DNA of 64,000 bases, taken from assembly GCF_000024025.1 (NCBI RefSeq), contig NC_013131.1, positions 3,038,001 through 3,102,000 of the forward strand, written 5' to 3'. This DNA is from Catenulispora acidiphila DSM 44928. GTDB lineage: Bacteria > Actinomycetota > Actinomycetes > Streptomycetales > Catenulisporaceae. The translations under genes and the position numbers were made by a program. The notes under the pieces were generated by a model, which saw only the letters and a program-made list of their open reading frames with translations, was not told where the DNA came from and did no database searches. The number at the start of each line of letters is the position of its first letter. Positions within the stretch are counted from its first letter, which is position 1. This document shows positions 31,289 to 40,362 of the stretch, piece after piece.

Positions 31289-33631
31289 ATGAGTTCACCG
31301 TTCAACCCGCGCGACGTCGAGGCGTTGGCCGCGGCGCTGCCGCCGGAGGGCGTGAACCCCGTCGGCGCCGCGGCCCGCGGCGTGCTCGTCATGCACGCCA
31401 AGCGGCTGACGCCGGGCAACTACTCGCAGATGTTCGGGACCGGCCCGGCGTTCCGGACCATCTTCTTCCCGAACCTCGGCACCAGCCCCTACGAAGGGCT
31501 CATCGGCCCGAACACCGGCCTGGACGACGGGTTCTTCCAGACGGCCTCGATCGCGCTGCTGTGCCGGCAGATGGGGAACGTGACGAGCCGGCTGCGGCCG
31601 CAGATCCTGGTGGCGAAGGCCGACGAGGACCTGCGGAACTACTCGGCGCGCATCCGGCAGAACTCCCACCGGTTCTACGCCGAGTTGCTGAAGCTCGTCG
31701 ACAGTCCGATCCGCACGGCGCTCGCCGCGTTCCGCGACGAGCCCGCCCGGGTCGCGGCTCGCGGCCACTACCTGGAAGGCATCACCTCGGCGGCGTGGGT
31801 GAACGCCAAGATGACGCAGTGGACTGGCGGGTTCTGGCCCGACCGCGACTGGGAGCTGTTCAACCACTACGCGAAGCTGACCGCGCTGGGCTGCTCGGTC
31901 GCCGAGATCGACGGCGCGATCACGCGGATCGTGCAGCAGGGGCTCGCCGTGCCGGCCGAGCTGCGGGCCGGCGCCTGGCACCGGATCGCGCCGTGGTTCG
32001 GCGGCGACCTGCGCGGCGAGGACGTCGGGGACGCCAACGGGCCGATGCTGGCGACCAAGTGCCACGTCTACCCCGGGGCGATGTACCCCGCGTGCATCTC
32101 CGAGGACAACTCGCTGGAGTTCACCGCGCTCTCGCAGCCCGGGACGGGGTACCGGCACGTCCCGAGCTCGTCGTGCTTCGCGCCCGGCACGCGGGTCGTC
32201 ATGGCCGACGGCGCGCTGCGGGCGATCGAGGACGTCGGCGTCGGAGACGAGGTCGCCACGCCGACCGGTCCGCGCGCCGTGATCCTTCGTCCGCAGCCGC
32301 TGCGGGGCGACCGGGTGCTGGAGCGTTTCGAGGGGACCTCGTTCGCCTTCGCGCCGTCGCATCCGTTCGTGACGGCCGACGGGGACGCCGCGTACGCCGC
32401 GGCGGACCCCGAGTCGTTGGCGCGCAGCGTGCCGACGCTGGGCCAGTTCGGCATCCGGCCGCTGAAGGGCGCCGAGTTGCTGCGGCGGACGGCGGACGGC
32501 AAGACCGACCCGTGGGCCGCGCCACCGCTGCGGACCGTGCCGGAGGAACGGCCGGAGACGCTGTACGACCTGTACCTGGCGGTCGGCGGCGACGGCCGGA
32601 GCGAGTACTACGCGGGCGATGAGTCGGTGCAGGTGCTCGTCAGCTCCGAGGTCCCGCGCTTCGCCGCCGCGCCGGAGACGACGGCCGTGGTGTTGCAGGT
32701 GCTGGAGCAGGCCGGTCCGGCGATACTCGGCGCGCTGGCCGACGTTCCGGAGGAGTCCTTCGAGGATCTGCTGACGATCGGGCTGGACAGCATGGCGCGG
32801 ACGATGCTGCCGGTGATCGGGCACGAGCTCACGGCCGATCCGCGTGCCGCGGCTGAGGCCGAGACGGTCCTCGTCGCACCAGCACAGAGCTCTGCCTCAC
32901 CGGAGGCGATGGCGGAGGCGGTCGCGGCAGCGGTCCGGACCTTCGCGACGTCGCTGGCCTCCGCTCCCGAGGGCTATGACCGGCGCATGGGCGTCTTGGT
33001 CGAGCAGTTCGCGTCCCGGTTCGCCCCGCAGTTCCAGGCGCTGCTGGCCCTGCCGTGGCGCTCGTTCGACCTGGCCGAGGCCGACATCACCGACGTCCTC
33101 GCGCTCACCCTCTACAGCGTCGAGCTGTTCCGTCGCGGACCGGTCGCCAAGAAGGCCGAGGCCGAGCTCACCCTCCGCTACCGCGGCCTGTCCACCACGC
33201 GCCGCCTGCCGATCCGTCCGGGCTCACCCGCCGACCGGTGGTACTACAGCGTCGACGACGTCGCCTACTTCCCCGAATGGTCCGAGCCCGATCCCGACGG
33301 ATCGCTGTGGGAACTGGAGATCGCGATCAGCCCCGACGCAGGCGGCGCCCGCATGACCCTGCCCCTTCCCCGCGACATCGCCCACGGCTTCCAGGCCTTC
33401 GCCGCACCGGTGTCCGACACCTCCGGCGCCGTAGTCGGCCACGCGCAATTCGACGTCAGACTCCTGACACTCGAAGCCCTCGCCACCGAGATCCGCGACC
33501 ACGCCGCGCCGACCTCCCGCCGCGATGTCGCCGAGCGTCTCGCGCACCTCGCGGCGCAGTACATCACCCGCGAGTTCGCGACCGCCGTGAAGCTGCTCCG
33601 GTTCTGCGCGGCGACGACGCGGACGCCCTGA
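31289..33631 (+). CDS. Hint (hedgehog/intein) domain-containing protein of unknown function
   Basis: 780 residues from an ATG with an AGGAGG site. Residues 1-290 are a largely helical region I do not recognise (RGVLVMHAKRLTPGNYSQMFG, TASIALLCRQMGN). A Hint domain begins at Cys296 in SSSCFAPGTRVVMADG, continues with AIEDVGVGDEVATP and contains FAPSHPFVTADG (His358). It ends near residue 450 at YYAGDESVQVLVSS, without the His-Asn plus Cys/Ser/Thr that splicing inteins need. Such domains can self-cleave at the N-terminal Cys. About 330 more residues follow, ending in a beta-rich region (LTLRYRGLSTTRRLPIRPG, WYYSVDDVAYFPEWSEPD). It probably works with the large protein upstream. Confidence 0.85.
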   Translation: MSSPFNPRDVEALAAALPPEGVNPVGAAARGVLVMHAKRLTPGNYSQMFGTGPAFRTIFFPNLGTSPYEGLIGPNTGLDDGFFQTASIALLCRQMGNVTSRLRPQILVAKADEDLRNYSARIRQNSHRFYAELLKLVDSPIRTALAAFRDEPARVAARGHYLEGITSAAWVNAKMTQWTGGFWPDRDWELFNHYAKLTALGCSVAEIDGAITRIVQQGLAVPAELRAGAWHRIAPWFGGDLRGEDVGDANGPMLATKCHVYPGAMYPACISEDNSLEFTALSQPGTGYRHVPSSSCFAPGTRVVMADGALRAIEDVGVGDEVATPTGPRAVILRPQPLRGDRVLERFEGTSFAFAPSHPFVTADGDAAYAAADPESLARSVPTLGQFGIRPLKGAELLRRTADGKTDPWAAPPLRTVPEERPETLYDLYLAVGGDGRSEYYAGDESVQVLVSSEVPRFAAAPETTAVVLQVLEQAGPAILGALADVPEESFEDLLTIGLDSMARTMLPVIGHELTADPRAAAEAETVLVAPAQSSASPEAMAEAVAAAVRTFATSLASAPEGYDRRMGVLVEQFASRFAPQFQALLALPWRSFDLAEADITDVLALTLYSVELFRRGPVAKKAEAELTLRYRGLSTTRRLPIRPGSPADRWYYSVDDVAYFPEWSEPDPDGSLWELEIAISPDAGGARMTLPLPRDIAHGFQAFAAPVSDTSGAVVGHAQFDVRLLTLEALATEIRDHAAPTSRRDVAERLAHLAAQYITREFATAVKLLRFCAATTRTP

Positions 33632-33640
33632 GGTATCCGG

Positions 33641-34510
33641 CTACTTGACCGCGCCGGCGGTCAGCCCGGCGATGAGGTACTTCTGCATGAGCAGGAATCC
33701 GGCGACCACCGGGATGCTGACGACCAGGGACGCCGCCATGATCTGGTTCCAGTAGACGTCGTTCTGCGAGGCGTAGTCGCGCAGGCCCACGGCCAGGGTG
33801 CGGGTGGAGTCGTCGGTCATCACTGATGCGAACAGCACTTCGCCCCAGGCTGTCATGAAGGAGTACACCGCGACGGTGACGATGCCGGGGAGGGCTGCCG
33901 GGACGAGGATCTTGAACAGGGTGCTGATCGGGCCGGATCCGTCGACGGAGGCGGCCTCGTCCAGGTCCCGGGGGATGGAGTCGAAGTACCCGACCAGCAT
34001 CCAGATGGAGAACGGCAGGGTGAAGGTCAGGAAGGTGATGATGAGGCCGAGCCGGGTGTCGGAGAGCTGGATCCCGGTGCTGTTCCCGATGTTCACGAAG
34101 ATGAGGTAGAGCGGGAGCAGGAACAGGATGCCGGGGAACATCTGCGTGGACAACACCGTGACGGAGAAGACCTTGCGGCCGGCGAACCGGTAGCGGGACA
34201 CGGCGTAGGCCGCGAAGACGGCGATCACCACCGAGACCGCCGTCGAGCAGGAGGCGACGATGGCGCTGTTGAGGAAGTAGTGCCCGAGCGGGACGGTGCT
34301 CCACATGTCGATGTAGGGGCTGAGCGTCAGGTGTGTGGGCAGCCAGTGGAACGCGTTCTGGACCTCGACCAGCGATTTCACGGAGCTGGACACCATCACC
34401 CACAGCGGGATGCCGGTGAACAGTCCGAGCAGTGTCAGCGCGATGCGCCGGGTCCAGATGAAGGACCGGGGCGGTGCTGTCGGCGAGCGGTGCTTGACGG
34501 CGTCAGACAT
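33641..34510 (-). CDS. Carbohydrate ABC transporter permease, MalG type
   Basis: 289 residues with six predicted membrane helices and the permease EAA loop at about 190-215 (DEAASVDGSGPISTLFKILV). This is the second membrane subunit of a CUT1 importer. Its start overlaps the end of the partner permease by 8 bases, so the two are translated together. No ATPase gene is near; a shared MsiK-type ATPase encoded elsewhere is the known solution in actinobacteria. Confidence 0.95.
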   Translation of the reverse strand: MSDAVKHRSPTAPPRSFIWTRRIALTLLGLFTGIPLWVMVSSSVKSLVEVQNAFHWLPTHLTLSPYIDMWSTVPLGHYFLNSAIVASCSTAVSVVIAVFAAYAVSRYRFAGRKVFSVTVLSTQMFPGILFLLPLYLIFVNIGNSTGIQLSDTRLGLIITFLTFTLPFSIWMLVGYFDSIPRDLDEAASVDGSGPISTLFKILVPAALPGIVTVAVYSFMTAWGEVLFASVMTDDSTRTLAVGLRDYASQNDVYWNQIMAASLVVSIPVVAGFLLMQKYLIAGLTAGAVK

Positions 34511-35495
34511 GTTCCGTGCTCTTTCGGCGGTTGGTGGCCACTAGATAGACGGCCGTCACGAGGAGCAGGAACAGCAACAGCAGCACGGACATCGCCGCAC
34601 CGGAGCCGAAGTTCCAGTTCTGGAAGGACGTGTCGTAGATCTGCAGGGACAGCAGGTTCGACTGCGCCGGTGGGACGCTGCCGAACAGGACGAACGGGGT
34701 GTTGAAGTCGTTGAAGTTCCACAGGAACAGCACCAGCAGCAGCACCTGGTTCACCGGACGCAGCGAGGGCATCGTGATCTTGCGGATGCGCTGCCAGACG
34801 CCGGCGCCGTCGATCGCGGCCGCCTCGTACAGGTCGCCGGGGATGGACTGCATGCCGGCGGTGACGACCAGGAACGCGAACGGCCAGGTGCGCCAAACGG
34901 CGGTGATGACCAGCGCGGTGAAGCTGTTGTCCCCGATCAGCCAGAACGGCGCGGTCTTGGTCAGGTGCAGTTCGTGCACGATGATCTGGTTCAGCAGGCC
35001 GTTGTCCCTCTGGAAGATGAACTCCCAGGTGATGGCCGCGGTGTAGGCGGGGAGCGCGTACGGGACCAGGAAGTAGGTGCGGAGCAGTCCCCGGCCCTTG
35101 AACCTGTCCTGCATCAGGACCGCCGCGCCGCTGCCGAGCAGCCAGGACAGGGCGACGACGAGCACGGTGAAGCTCAGCGTGACGAAAAAGGAGTGCAGCA
35201 GCTGCTTGCCGACGGCGTTGTCGAAGTTCAGCGCGATGCGGTAGTTCCGCAGTCCCGCGCCCGGGGCGGCGCTCCAGTCGCGGATGAAGAACTGGGTGAG
35301 CTGCTTGAAGCTGATCCAGATCCCGACGAGCATCGGGATGACGTGGACCAGCAGTTCGAAGCAGACCGCCGGAAGCAGGAACAGATACGGCAGGCCGCCC
35401 CGGCGCAGGTTGGCCCACGACAGCCGGCGGCGCGCCTTGGCCGCGGGGGGTTTCGATCGGTGCGGCGGCCGGGTGACGTCGGGGGCGGCAACCAT
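34503..35495 (-). CDS. Carbohydrate ABC transporter permease, MalF/UgpA type
   Basis: 330 residues, taking the ATG at 35495 (MVAAPDVTRP); an ATG three codons earlier abuts the AAAGGA ribosome site. Six membrane helices follow a short cytoplasmic tail. The EAA loop reads YEAAAIDGAGVWQRIRKITM. It pairs with the permease at 33641-34510. The gene sits after the binding-protein gene, separated by a hairpin and repeat region. Confidence 0.95.
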   Translation of the reverse strand: MVAAPDVTRPPHRSKPPAAKARRRLSWANLRRGGLPYLFLLPAVCFELLVHVIPMLVGIWISFKQLTQFFIRDWSAAPGAGLRNYRIALNFDNAVGKQLLHSFFVTLSFTVLVVALSWLLGSGAAVLMQDRFKGRGLLRTYFLVPYALPAYTAAITWEFIFQRDNGLLNQIIVHELHLTKTAPFWLIGDNSFTALVITAVWRTWPFAFLVVTAGMQSIPGDLYEAAAIDGAGVWQRIRKITMPSLRPVNQVLLLVLFLWNFNDFNTPFVLFGSVPPAQSNLLSLQIYDTSFQNWNFGSGAAMSVLLLLFLLLVTAVYLVATNRRKSTEHV

Positions 35496-35543
35496 GCGGA
35501 GCATTCCTTTCAGGAGTCGGGCATGTGGGAGGAGGCGGGCCGG

Positions 35544-35589
35544 ATCCCGTCCGTCCCGCGGTGCGCACCGGGCGCAGGACGGACGGGAT
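35544..35589 (-). promoter_or_regulatory. Intergenic hairpin between binding-protein and permease genes
   Basis: Perfect 13-base arms ATCCCGTCCGTCC and GGACGGACGGGAT around a 20-base loop. In sugar ABC operons such stems stabilise the binding-protein message and lower read-through into the permeases. Confidence 0.6.
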
Positions 35590-35623
35590 GTCGCGGACGG
35601 GATCTCGCGGACGGGACTACGCG
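35582..35623 (-). repeat. Three tandem 14-base repeats
   Basis: Three consecutive copies related to GACGGGATCTCGCG lie between the binding-protein stop and the hairpin, overlapping one hairpin arm. Confidence 0.7.
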
Positions 35624-35651
35624 GTCGGGACGTGGCGGTCGGGTCCTGAAC

Positions 35652-37028
35652 TCAGCCGCTCGCCTGCATCGTCTGCTGTGCCGTGGTGAGCTCGGCGTTG
35701 ACGAGCGAGTCAGTGATCTGCTTCCCGCCGGCCGCGTCCGCGAACAGGTGCTTCAGCGCGGCGCCGATGACCGTCTGGAACTCGCTCTCCTTCGCGATCT
35801 CCGGCATCGAACCGGCCGAGGAGGCCAGCACGCTCTGGAACACCTTGTCGTCGGCGGTCTGGAACGCCGGGTCGGTGTACGCGTCGGTGACCGACGGGAG
35901 CGAGCCGTATGCCTTGTTCAGCGCGGTCTCGGTCGAGGCGCTGGTCATGAACTTCAGGAAGGCCAGCGACGCGGCCTTGTGCTTGGTGTTGGCGAACACC
36001 GAGAGGTTGATGCCGCCGACGATGGAGTCGACATGCCGGCCGCCGCTCGGGGTGGTCGCCGGGAACGGCACCGGCACGACGCCGTACGCCGAGGGCTGCA
36101 TGCCGTACTTCTGGAGGTTCGCGCCCGCGGGCTGCCACATCAGCATGGCGGCCTTGCCCGCGGCGAACTCCTGGAGCGCCTCGGTGCCGTTCGAGTTCGC
36201 CGCGTCGCTCGGGTTGACGATCTTGTCGCTGCCCATGAGGTTGACGAAGTCCTCGATGGCGGCGGTGTTCTGCGGCGTGACGAAGTTCGGGTTGTTCGAG
36301 GAGTCGAACCAGTTCCCGCCCTGCTGCTCGTCGAACACGAACGCGTGATGGGAGTTCTCCGTGGGGCTGGCCGCCTCCAGCGTGAGACCCCACTGGCTGC
36401 CGGTCGTCAGCAGCTTGCCGTCGGCGACCAGGTCCTCCCACGTGGCCGGCGGTTTGGTGATGCCGGCCGCGGCGAACTCCGCCTTGTTGTAGTAGAGCCC
36501 GTACGCCGTGGAGTAGATCGGCACGCCGACCGGGTCCTTGCCGGCCGCGCCGGTCGCGGCGAGGGCGCCGGGCAGGAATCGGCCGGTGTCGCCGATCTGG
36601 GACATGATGGCGGGGGTGATCGGCAGGAAGGCGCCGGAGGCCTGGAGCGAGGCGGACCAGGTGTTGCCGATGTTCAGGACGTCAGGGCCCTGACCGGAGG
36701 TGGTCGCCGCGAGGACCCGGTTCAGCAGGTCGGCCCACCCGATCACCTCGAGTTTGACCTTCACCCCGGTCTGCGCGGTGAACGCGTTGAGTTCGGGGGT
36801 CAAGACCTTCACGTCGTCGGCTATGGAGCTGCCCTGATCGCTGGCCCAGTAGGTGATGGTCTGTCCGCTCACGGAGCCCGACGATCCCGCGTCGGACTTG
36901 CTCGAACCGCTCCCGCACGCGGCGGCGAGCAGGGCCACGGCGGCGGCCACGGCGACGAAGGCGGATCTGTACTTCCTTGTGTACTCGCGCTTCCTCGTGT
37001 ATCTGTGCGTTCTCTGGGAGGCGTTCAT
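35652..37028 (-). CDS. Sugar ABC transporter substrate-binding lipoprotein
   Basis: 458 residues. The ATG at 37028 overlaps the TGA of the DUF2264 gene (TGATG), with GGAAGGA upstream. A lipoprotein signal ends in LLAAACGSGSS, so the mature protein is lipid-anchored. The fold is that of extracellular solute-binding family 1: TITYWASDQGSS, VLNIGNTWSASL, YGLYYNKAEFAAAGI, WEDLVADGKLL. It captures an oligosaccharide for the two permeases downstream. The coupled DUF2264 gene suggests the ligand derives from a polysaccharide. Confidence 0.95.
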   Translation of the reverse strand: MNASQRTHRYTRKREYTRKYRSAFVAVAAAVALLAAACGSGSSKSDAGSSGSVSGQTITYWASDQGSSIADDVKVLTPELNAFTAQTGVKVKLEVIGWADLLNRVLAATTSGQGPDVLNIGNTWSASLQASGAFLPITPAIMSQIGDTGRFLPGALAATGAAGKDPVGVPIYSTAYGLYYNKAEFAAAGITKPPATWEDLVADGKLLTTGSQWGLTLEAASPTENSHHAFVFDEQQGGNWFDSSNNPNFVTPQNTAAIEDFVNLMGSDKIVNPSDAANSNGTEALQEFAAGKAAMLMWQPAGANLQKYGMQPSAYGVVPVPFPATTPSGGRHVDSIVGGINLSVFANTKHKAASLAFLKFMTSASTETALNKAYGSLPSVTDAYTDPAFQTADDKVFQSVLASSAGSMPEIAKESEFQTVIGAALKHLFADAAGGKQITDSLVNAELTTAQQTMQASG

Positions 37029-39064
37029 CAGAGTCCTTCCGAATGGGTGGGTGTTGGTGGGCGATCCAGACGCAGGACGTCGCTGTGGCCGTCCGGCCAC
37101 AGGATCTGCACCTCCGCGTCGTCCAGGACGCGGACGGCGGGCACCGGCGGCAGCGCCCGGCCCAGGGCGATCGCGGCGATGTGCAGTTCGCCGGGTCGTA
37201 CCGGCTGGAGGGTGTGCAGGTAGACGGTGGCGGCGTGGGCGCCGTAGGACGTCCGTCCGCTGCTGGTGCGGATGCCTGCGACGAGCGGCCCGTACAGGGC
37301 TGCCGCTTCGGCCCGCAGACCGTCGGAGGTCAGTGCGACGGCGCGGCTGGTCGTCAATTCCGTGGCGGGAGGCTGGCTGTGGGCCAGAGCCCAGCCGCCG
37401 ATGCGGAGCCGGGTGCCTGGATCGCCGCCTGGAATATCGTCGACCCGCACCACTCGTACCTCCCAAGGGCCACGCAGCACAGATGCGGTGGTCAGCAACG
37501 GTGCGGTTGCCGATTCCGGCCGCTCCGTATCAGGGCCCTGCGGCCATCGGGCACGGTGGCGGGAGGAAGCGGCTGGGCCTTCCACGGCCAACCGCAGCAA
37601 GGGACGGCGGTGGGAGGGTCGGCCTTCGGCGTCCAGCAGGGCGACGTGGGAGTCCAGGGGACCGCCGCCGGGCAGGTCCAGATCGGGCGTGGCCGGACGG
37701 GTGATCCCGTGGCTGTCGGCGACCGGTCCGGGACCGCCGAGTTCGGGCCCGGCCGCGGTCGAGTACGCCCATCGGCTGTAGCAGGGGTCGTAGGCGTGAC
37801 CACTGACATCGCCGTGATCGGCGTGGTCCGTGCCGTGGTTGGCGATGCGCACGATGCCGTCGGCGCGGGTGCCCGAGGCGATCCAGCCCGGCGCGTGCAG
37901 GGTGCGCACGAAGTCGCCCCGCTCGACCGGCAGCGGCTCTTCGTCGGCGGTCCACGCTGGATGGTCGGCGGGCAGCAGCAGACCGGCGAAGGCCTTGCTG
38001 GCCCAGTACGGCGAGGCCGGTCCGGAGTAGTTCTGCCGGATCGGCGGGTGCGCGGCGTACCACCCCAGCGGCAGCAGTCCGTTCTCGTCCAGACTGTCGC
38101 GGTCGCTGAAGTGGCGCAGCATCCCGCTGGCGGTGCGGCGGGTCAGACCGGGGGAGAGGGCTCCGGCGTCGAACAGCAGGCCGCACCAGAAGGGCGCGGC
38201 TGTGGCATAGCGGTAAGTCAGTGAGCGTCCTTGGTGAAGCGGTGCGCCGTCGGCTCCCACGAGGTACTGCAGGTCCGTGAGATAGGCGCGCAGCCGCAAA
38301 CGGTAGCGGTCGGCCAACCCCGGCTCGGCGAGCTCTCCGGACATGCGGCAGTACCACAGCGGATAGAGCTGCATGGCCCAGCCGCTGTAGTGGTCGAAGT
38401 TGCGGTAGGGAGCCGGGGTGTCGGCGCCGTCGCTGTACCAGCCCGAACCCGCGTACCAGGCTTCGGTGCGATCTCTGGTGTGCTCGATGTCAGCGGGCTG
38501 CCACGGTCCGCCGACCGAGCGCAGGAACGCCTCGACGATCGCCTGGAACCAGACCCAGTTGTTGTCCGGGACCCGGGCGCCGACCATCTCCGCGAGCCAG
38601 GCGACCACGTTGCTCTGGACCCGCGCGTCCAGCCGGTCCCAGATCCAGGGCCGGGTCTCGTGAAGCGCCAGGGCGATGGACGCCGCCTCGACTTTGGCCT
38701 GGCCGCACTGCGACAGGCGCGGCCAGCGTTCGGGCGAGGCCGGGTCGGTCCCGGCGGTCAGGCCTTCGGCGTAGCGCTCGCACAGGGCGCCGGTACTGTC
38801 GGCGCCCCGCGCGCCCGCGATCCGGAACGCCGCCAGGAGGAACGTCCGGGCGTAGCCTTCCAGTCCGTCGCTGTGGTGCCCGGAGGCGCTCATCGGTCCC
38901 GGCAGGTGGATCAGTGCCTGGCGAGGGGTGGCGTGACGGTGCACCGCGTCGAGCATCCGGTCGGCCAGATGCTCCCAGTGCGCTCTGGTCCAGCCGGTAT
39001 AGGGGGAAAGGACATGGTCAGGCGCAGGCAGGCTGTGCGCCGCTAGGGTGCCGGCGGTCGTCAT
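37028..39064 (-). CDS. DUF2264 family protein, probable polysaccharide-processing enzyme
   Basis: 678 residues from the ATG at 39064, after GGAAGGAAA. The sequence matches the DUF2264 family: WEHLADRMLDAVHRHATP, DGLEGYARTFLLAAFRIAG, VPDNNWVWFQAIVEAFLR and GRSLTYRYATAAPFW. The N-terminal half is expected to be an alpha/alpha toroid, as in glycoside hydrolases and lyases, and the C-terminal part is beta-rich. No signal peptide is visible, so it acts on imported oligosaccharide. It is the first gene of the minus-strand operon and its stop overlaps the binding-protein start. Confidence 0.85.
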   Translation of the reverse strand: MTTAGTLAAHSLPAPDHVLSPYTGWTRAHWEHLADRMLDAVHRHATPRQALIHLPGPMSASGHHSDGLEGYARTFLLAAFRIAGARGADSTGALCERYAEGLTAGTDPASPERWPRLSQCGQAKVEAASIALALHETRPWIWDRLDARVQSNVVAWLAEMVGARVPDNNWVWFQAIVEAFLRSVGGPWQPADIEHTRDRTEAWYAGSGWYSDGADTPAPYRNFDHYSGWAMQLYPLWYCRMSGELAEPGLADRYRLRLRAYLTDLQYLVGADGAPLHQGRSLTYRYATAAPFWCGLLFDAGALSPGLTRRTASGMLRHFSDRDSLDENGLLPLGWYAAHPPIRQNYSGPASPYWASKAFAGLLLPADHPAWTADEEPLPVERGDFVRTLHAPGWIASGTRADGIVRIANHGTDHADHGDVSGHAYDPCYSRWAYSTAAGPELGGPGPVADSHGITRPATPDLDLPGGGPLDSHVALLDAEGRPSHRRPLLRLAVEGPAASSRHRARWPQGPDTERPESATAPLLTTASVLRGPWEVRVVRVDDIPGGDPGTRLRIGGWALAHSQPPATELTTSRAVALTSDGLRAEAAALYGPLVAGIRTSSGRTSYGAHAATVYLHTLQPVRPGELHIAAIALGRALPPVPAVRVLDDAEVQILWPDGHSDVLRLDRPPTPTHSEGL

Positions 39065-39103
39065 CAGTTTCCTTCCGTGGTGACGCCGATCACAATGCTC
39101 AGC

Positions 39104-39146
39104 TTTCCTCAATGAGTCAACAGATCCAGCAAGATTCCTTACTGAG
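39104..39146. promoter_or_regulatory. Direct repeats in the divergent promoter of the sugar locus
   Basis: TTTCCTCAATGAG (39104-39116) and ATTCCTTACTGAG (39134-39146) agree at 10 of 13 positions and are exactly 30 bases apart, about three helical turns. DeoR-type regulators often bind direct repeats, so these may be the sites for the regulator at 39226. Confidence 0.5.
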
Positions 39147-39225
39147 CTGCTATCTTCATCCAGAAAGCTCCAGAATCAGCAGGGAACGCGCAGCGGGAGC
39201 CGGACAGAAGTGAGTTGGAGGAGAA

Positions 39226-40362
39226 GTGCTCGCACACCAGCGCTACAGCTATGTGCTTGACCAGCTACGCACCCACGGGGCGATCAAGGTGACGGACGTG
39301 GTCGCCGGACTCGGCGTTTCCGACGGCACCGTGCGCCGAGACCTGGAGGTTCTGGAGGAGCAGGGGAAGCTGGTACGGGTACGCGGCGGAGCGGTGCTGC
39401 CCGGTCCGCTCCACTCGGGCGGACCGCCCTCCGCCGACCCGCGATCGCAGGACCCTGCCACCACCGAGGGCGTGGTGCTGGGGATGCTCGTGCCCTCGAC
39501 CACCTACTACTACCCGGAGGTCATCCGCGGCGCGCAGACCGTGGTCTCCCGGGCCGGAGCCCGGCTCATCCTCGGTGTCACCGACTACGACGGCGACCGC
39601 GATCTGGAGCAACTCCGCGACCTGATCCGCTCCGGGTGCCGGGGCTTGATGGTCACGACCGCCACCGGCCCGGTGATCCCCGCACCGGTCCGAGGACTGC
39701 TGGAAGACTGCGCCCTGCCCTTCGTGCTGGTCGAGCGCCGTTCGGCCGAGACGTTCGACGACGTCGACTACGTCCTGAGCGACCACCGCCAGGGCGCCTA
39801 CCGGGCGGTGGAACACCTGGCCGCGCTCGGCCACCGGAGTGTGGCCCTGTTCGTCCACGCCACCCCCACCGCCCGGCTGGTCGCCGACGGCTACGCCGAG
39901 GGGGTGCGGCTGCTGGGACTGGACACCGACGCGCCGGTGCACGCACCGGCCGCCGGAGCCGACCGGCAGGCCGAGCTGGACGCCTTCGCCAAAGCCTGCC
40001 GCGACTCGGACGCCACCGCGGCCCTGGTCCACTCCGACCGGGAGGCGATCCTGCTGGCCCAACGGCTGCGCGCGCAAGGCGTGCGGATTCCCGAGGACCT
40101 GGCGGTGATCGCCTACGACGACGAGGTGGCCGCCTTCGCCGAAGTGCCGCTCACCGCCGTGGCTCCGCCCAAGTTCGAGGTCGGGCGCTCCGCGGCGTCC
40201 GCGCTGCTGGAGCAGATCGCGGCCACCGGACCGCTGCCGGTGCGGCAGACCGTGCTGCAGCCGCGGTTCGTCGTCCGCGACTCCACCCGCCGCGGAGCCA
40301 CGAGCACGCAGACCGCCGCCGGTGCGGCGGACCCGGACGCGGCATCGCCGGTGGGCGTGTGA
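39226..40362 (+). CDS. Hybrid regulator: DeoR-type helix-turn-helix with LacI-type sensor domain
   Basis: 378 residues from a GTG with GGAGGAGAA ahead. The N-terminus is a DeoR helix-turn-helix (LAHQRYSYVLDQLRTHGAIK, VSDGTVRRDLEVLEEQGKLV). Residues about 80-345 are a LacI/ribose-binding sensor (LGMLVPSTTYYYPEVIRGAQ, VHSDREAILLAQRLRAQGVR, VIAYDDEVAAFAEVPLT). It probably responds to the sugar imported by the divergent operon. The next gene begins in a TGATG overlap with its stop. Confidence 0.93.
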   Translation: MLAHQRYSYVLDQLRTHGAIKVTDVVAGLGVSDGTVRRDLEVLEEQGKLVRVRGGAVLPGPLHSGGPPSADPRSQDPATTEGVVLGMLVPSTTYYYPEVIRGAQTVVSRAGARLILGVTDYDGDRDLEQLRDLIRSGCRGLMVTTATGPVIPAPVRGLLEDCALPFVLVERRSAETFDDVDYVLSDHRQGAYRAVEHLAALGHRSVALFVHATPTARLVADGYAEGVRLLGLDTDAPVHAPAAGADRQAELDAFAKACRDSDATAALVHSDREAILLAQRLRAQGVRIPEDLAVIAYDDEVAAFAEVPLTAVAPPKFEVGRSAASALLEQIAATGPLPVRQTVLQPRFVVRDSTRRGATSTQTAAGAADPDAASPVGV

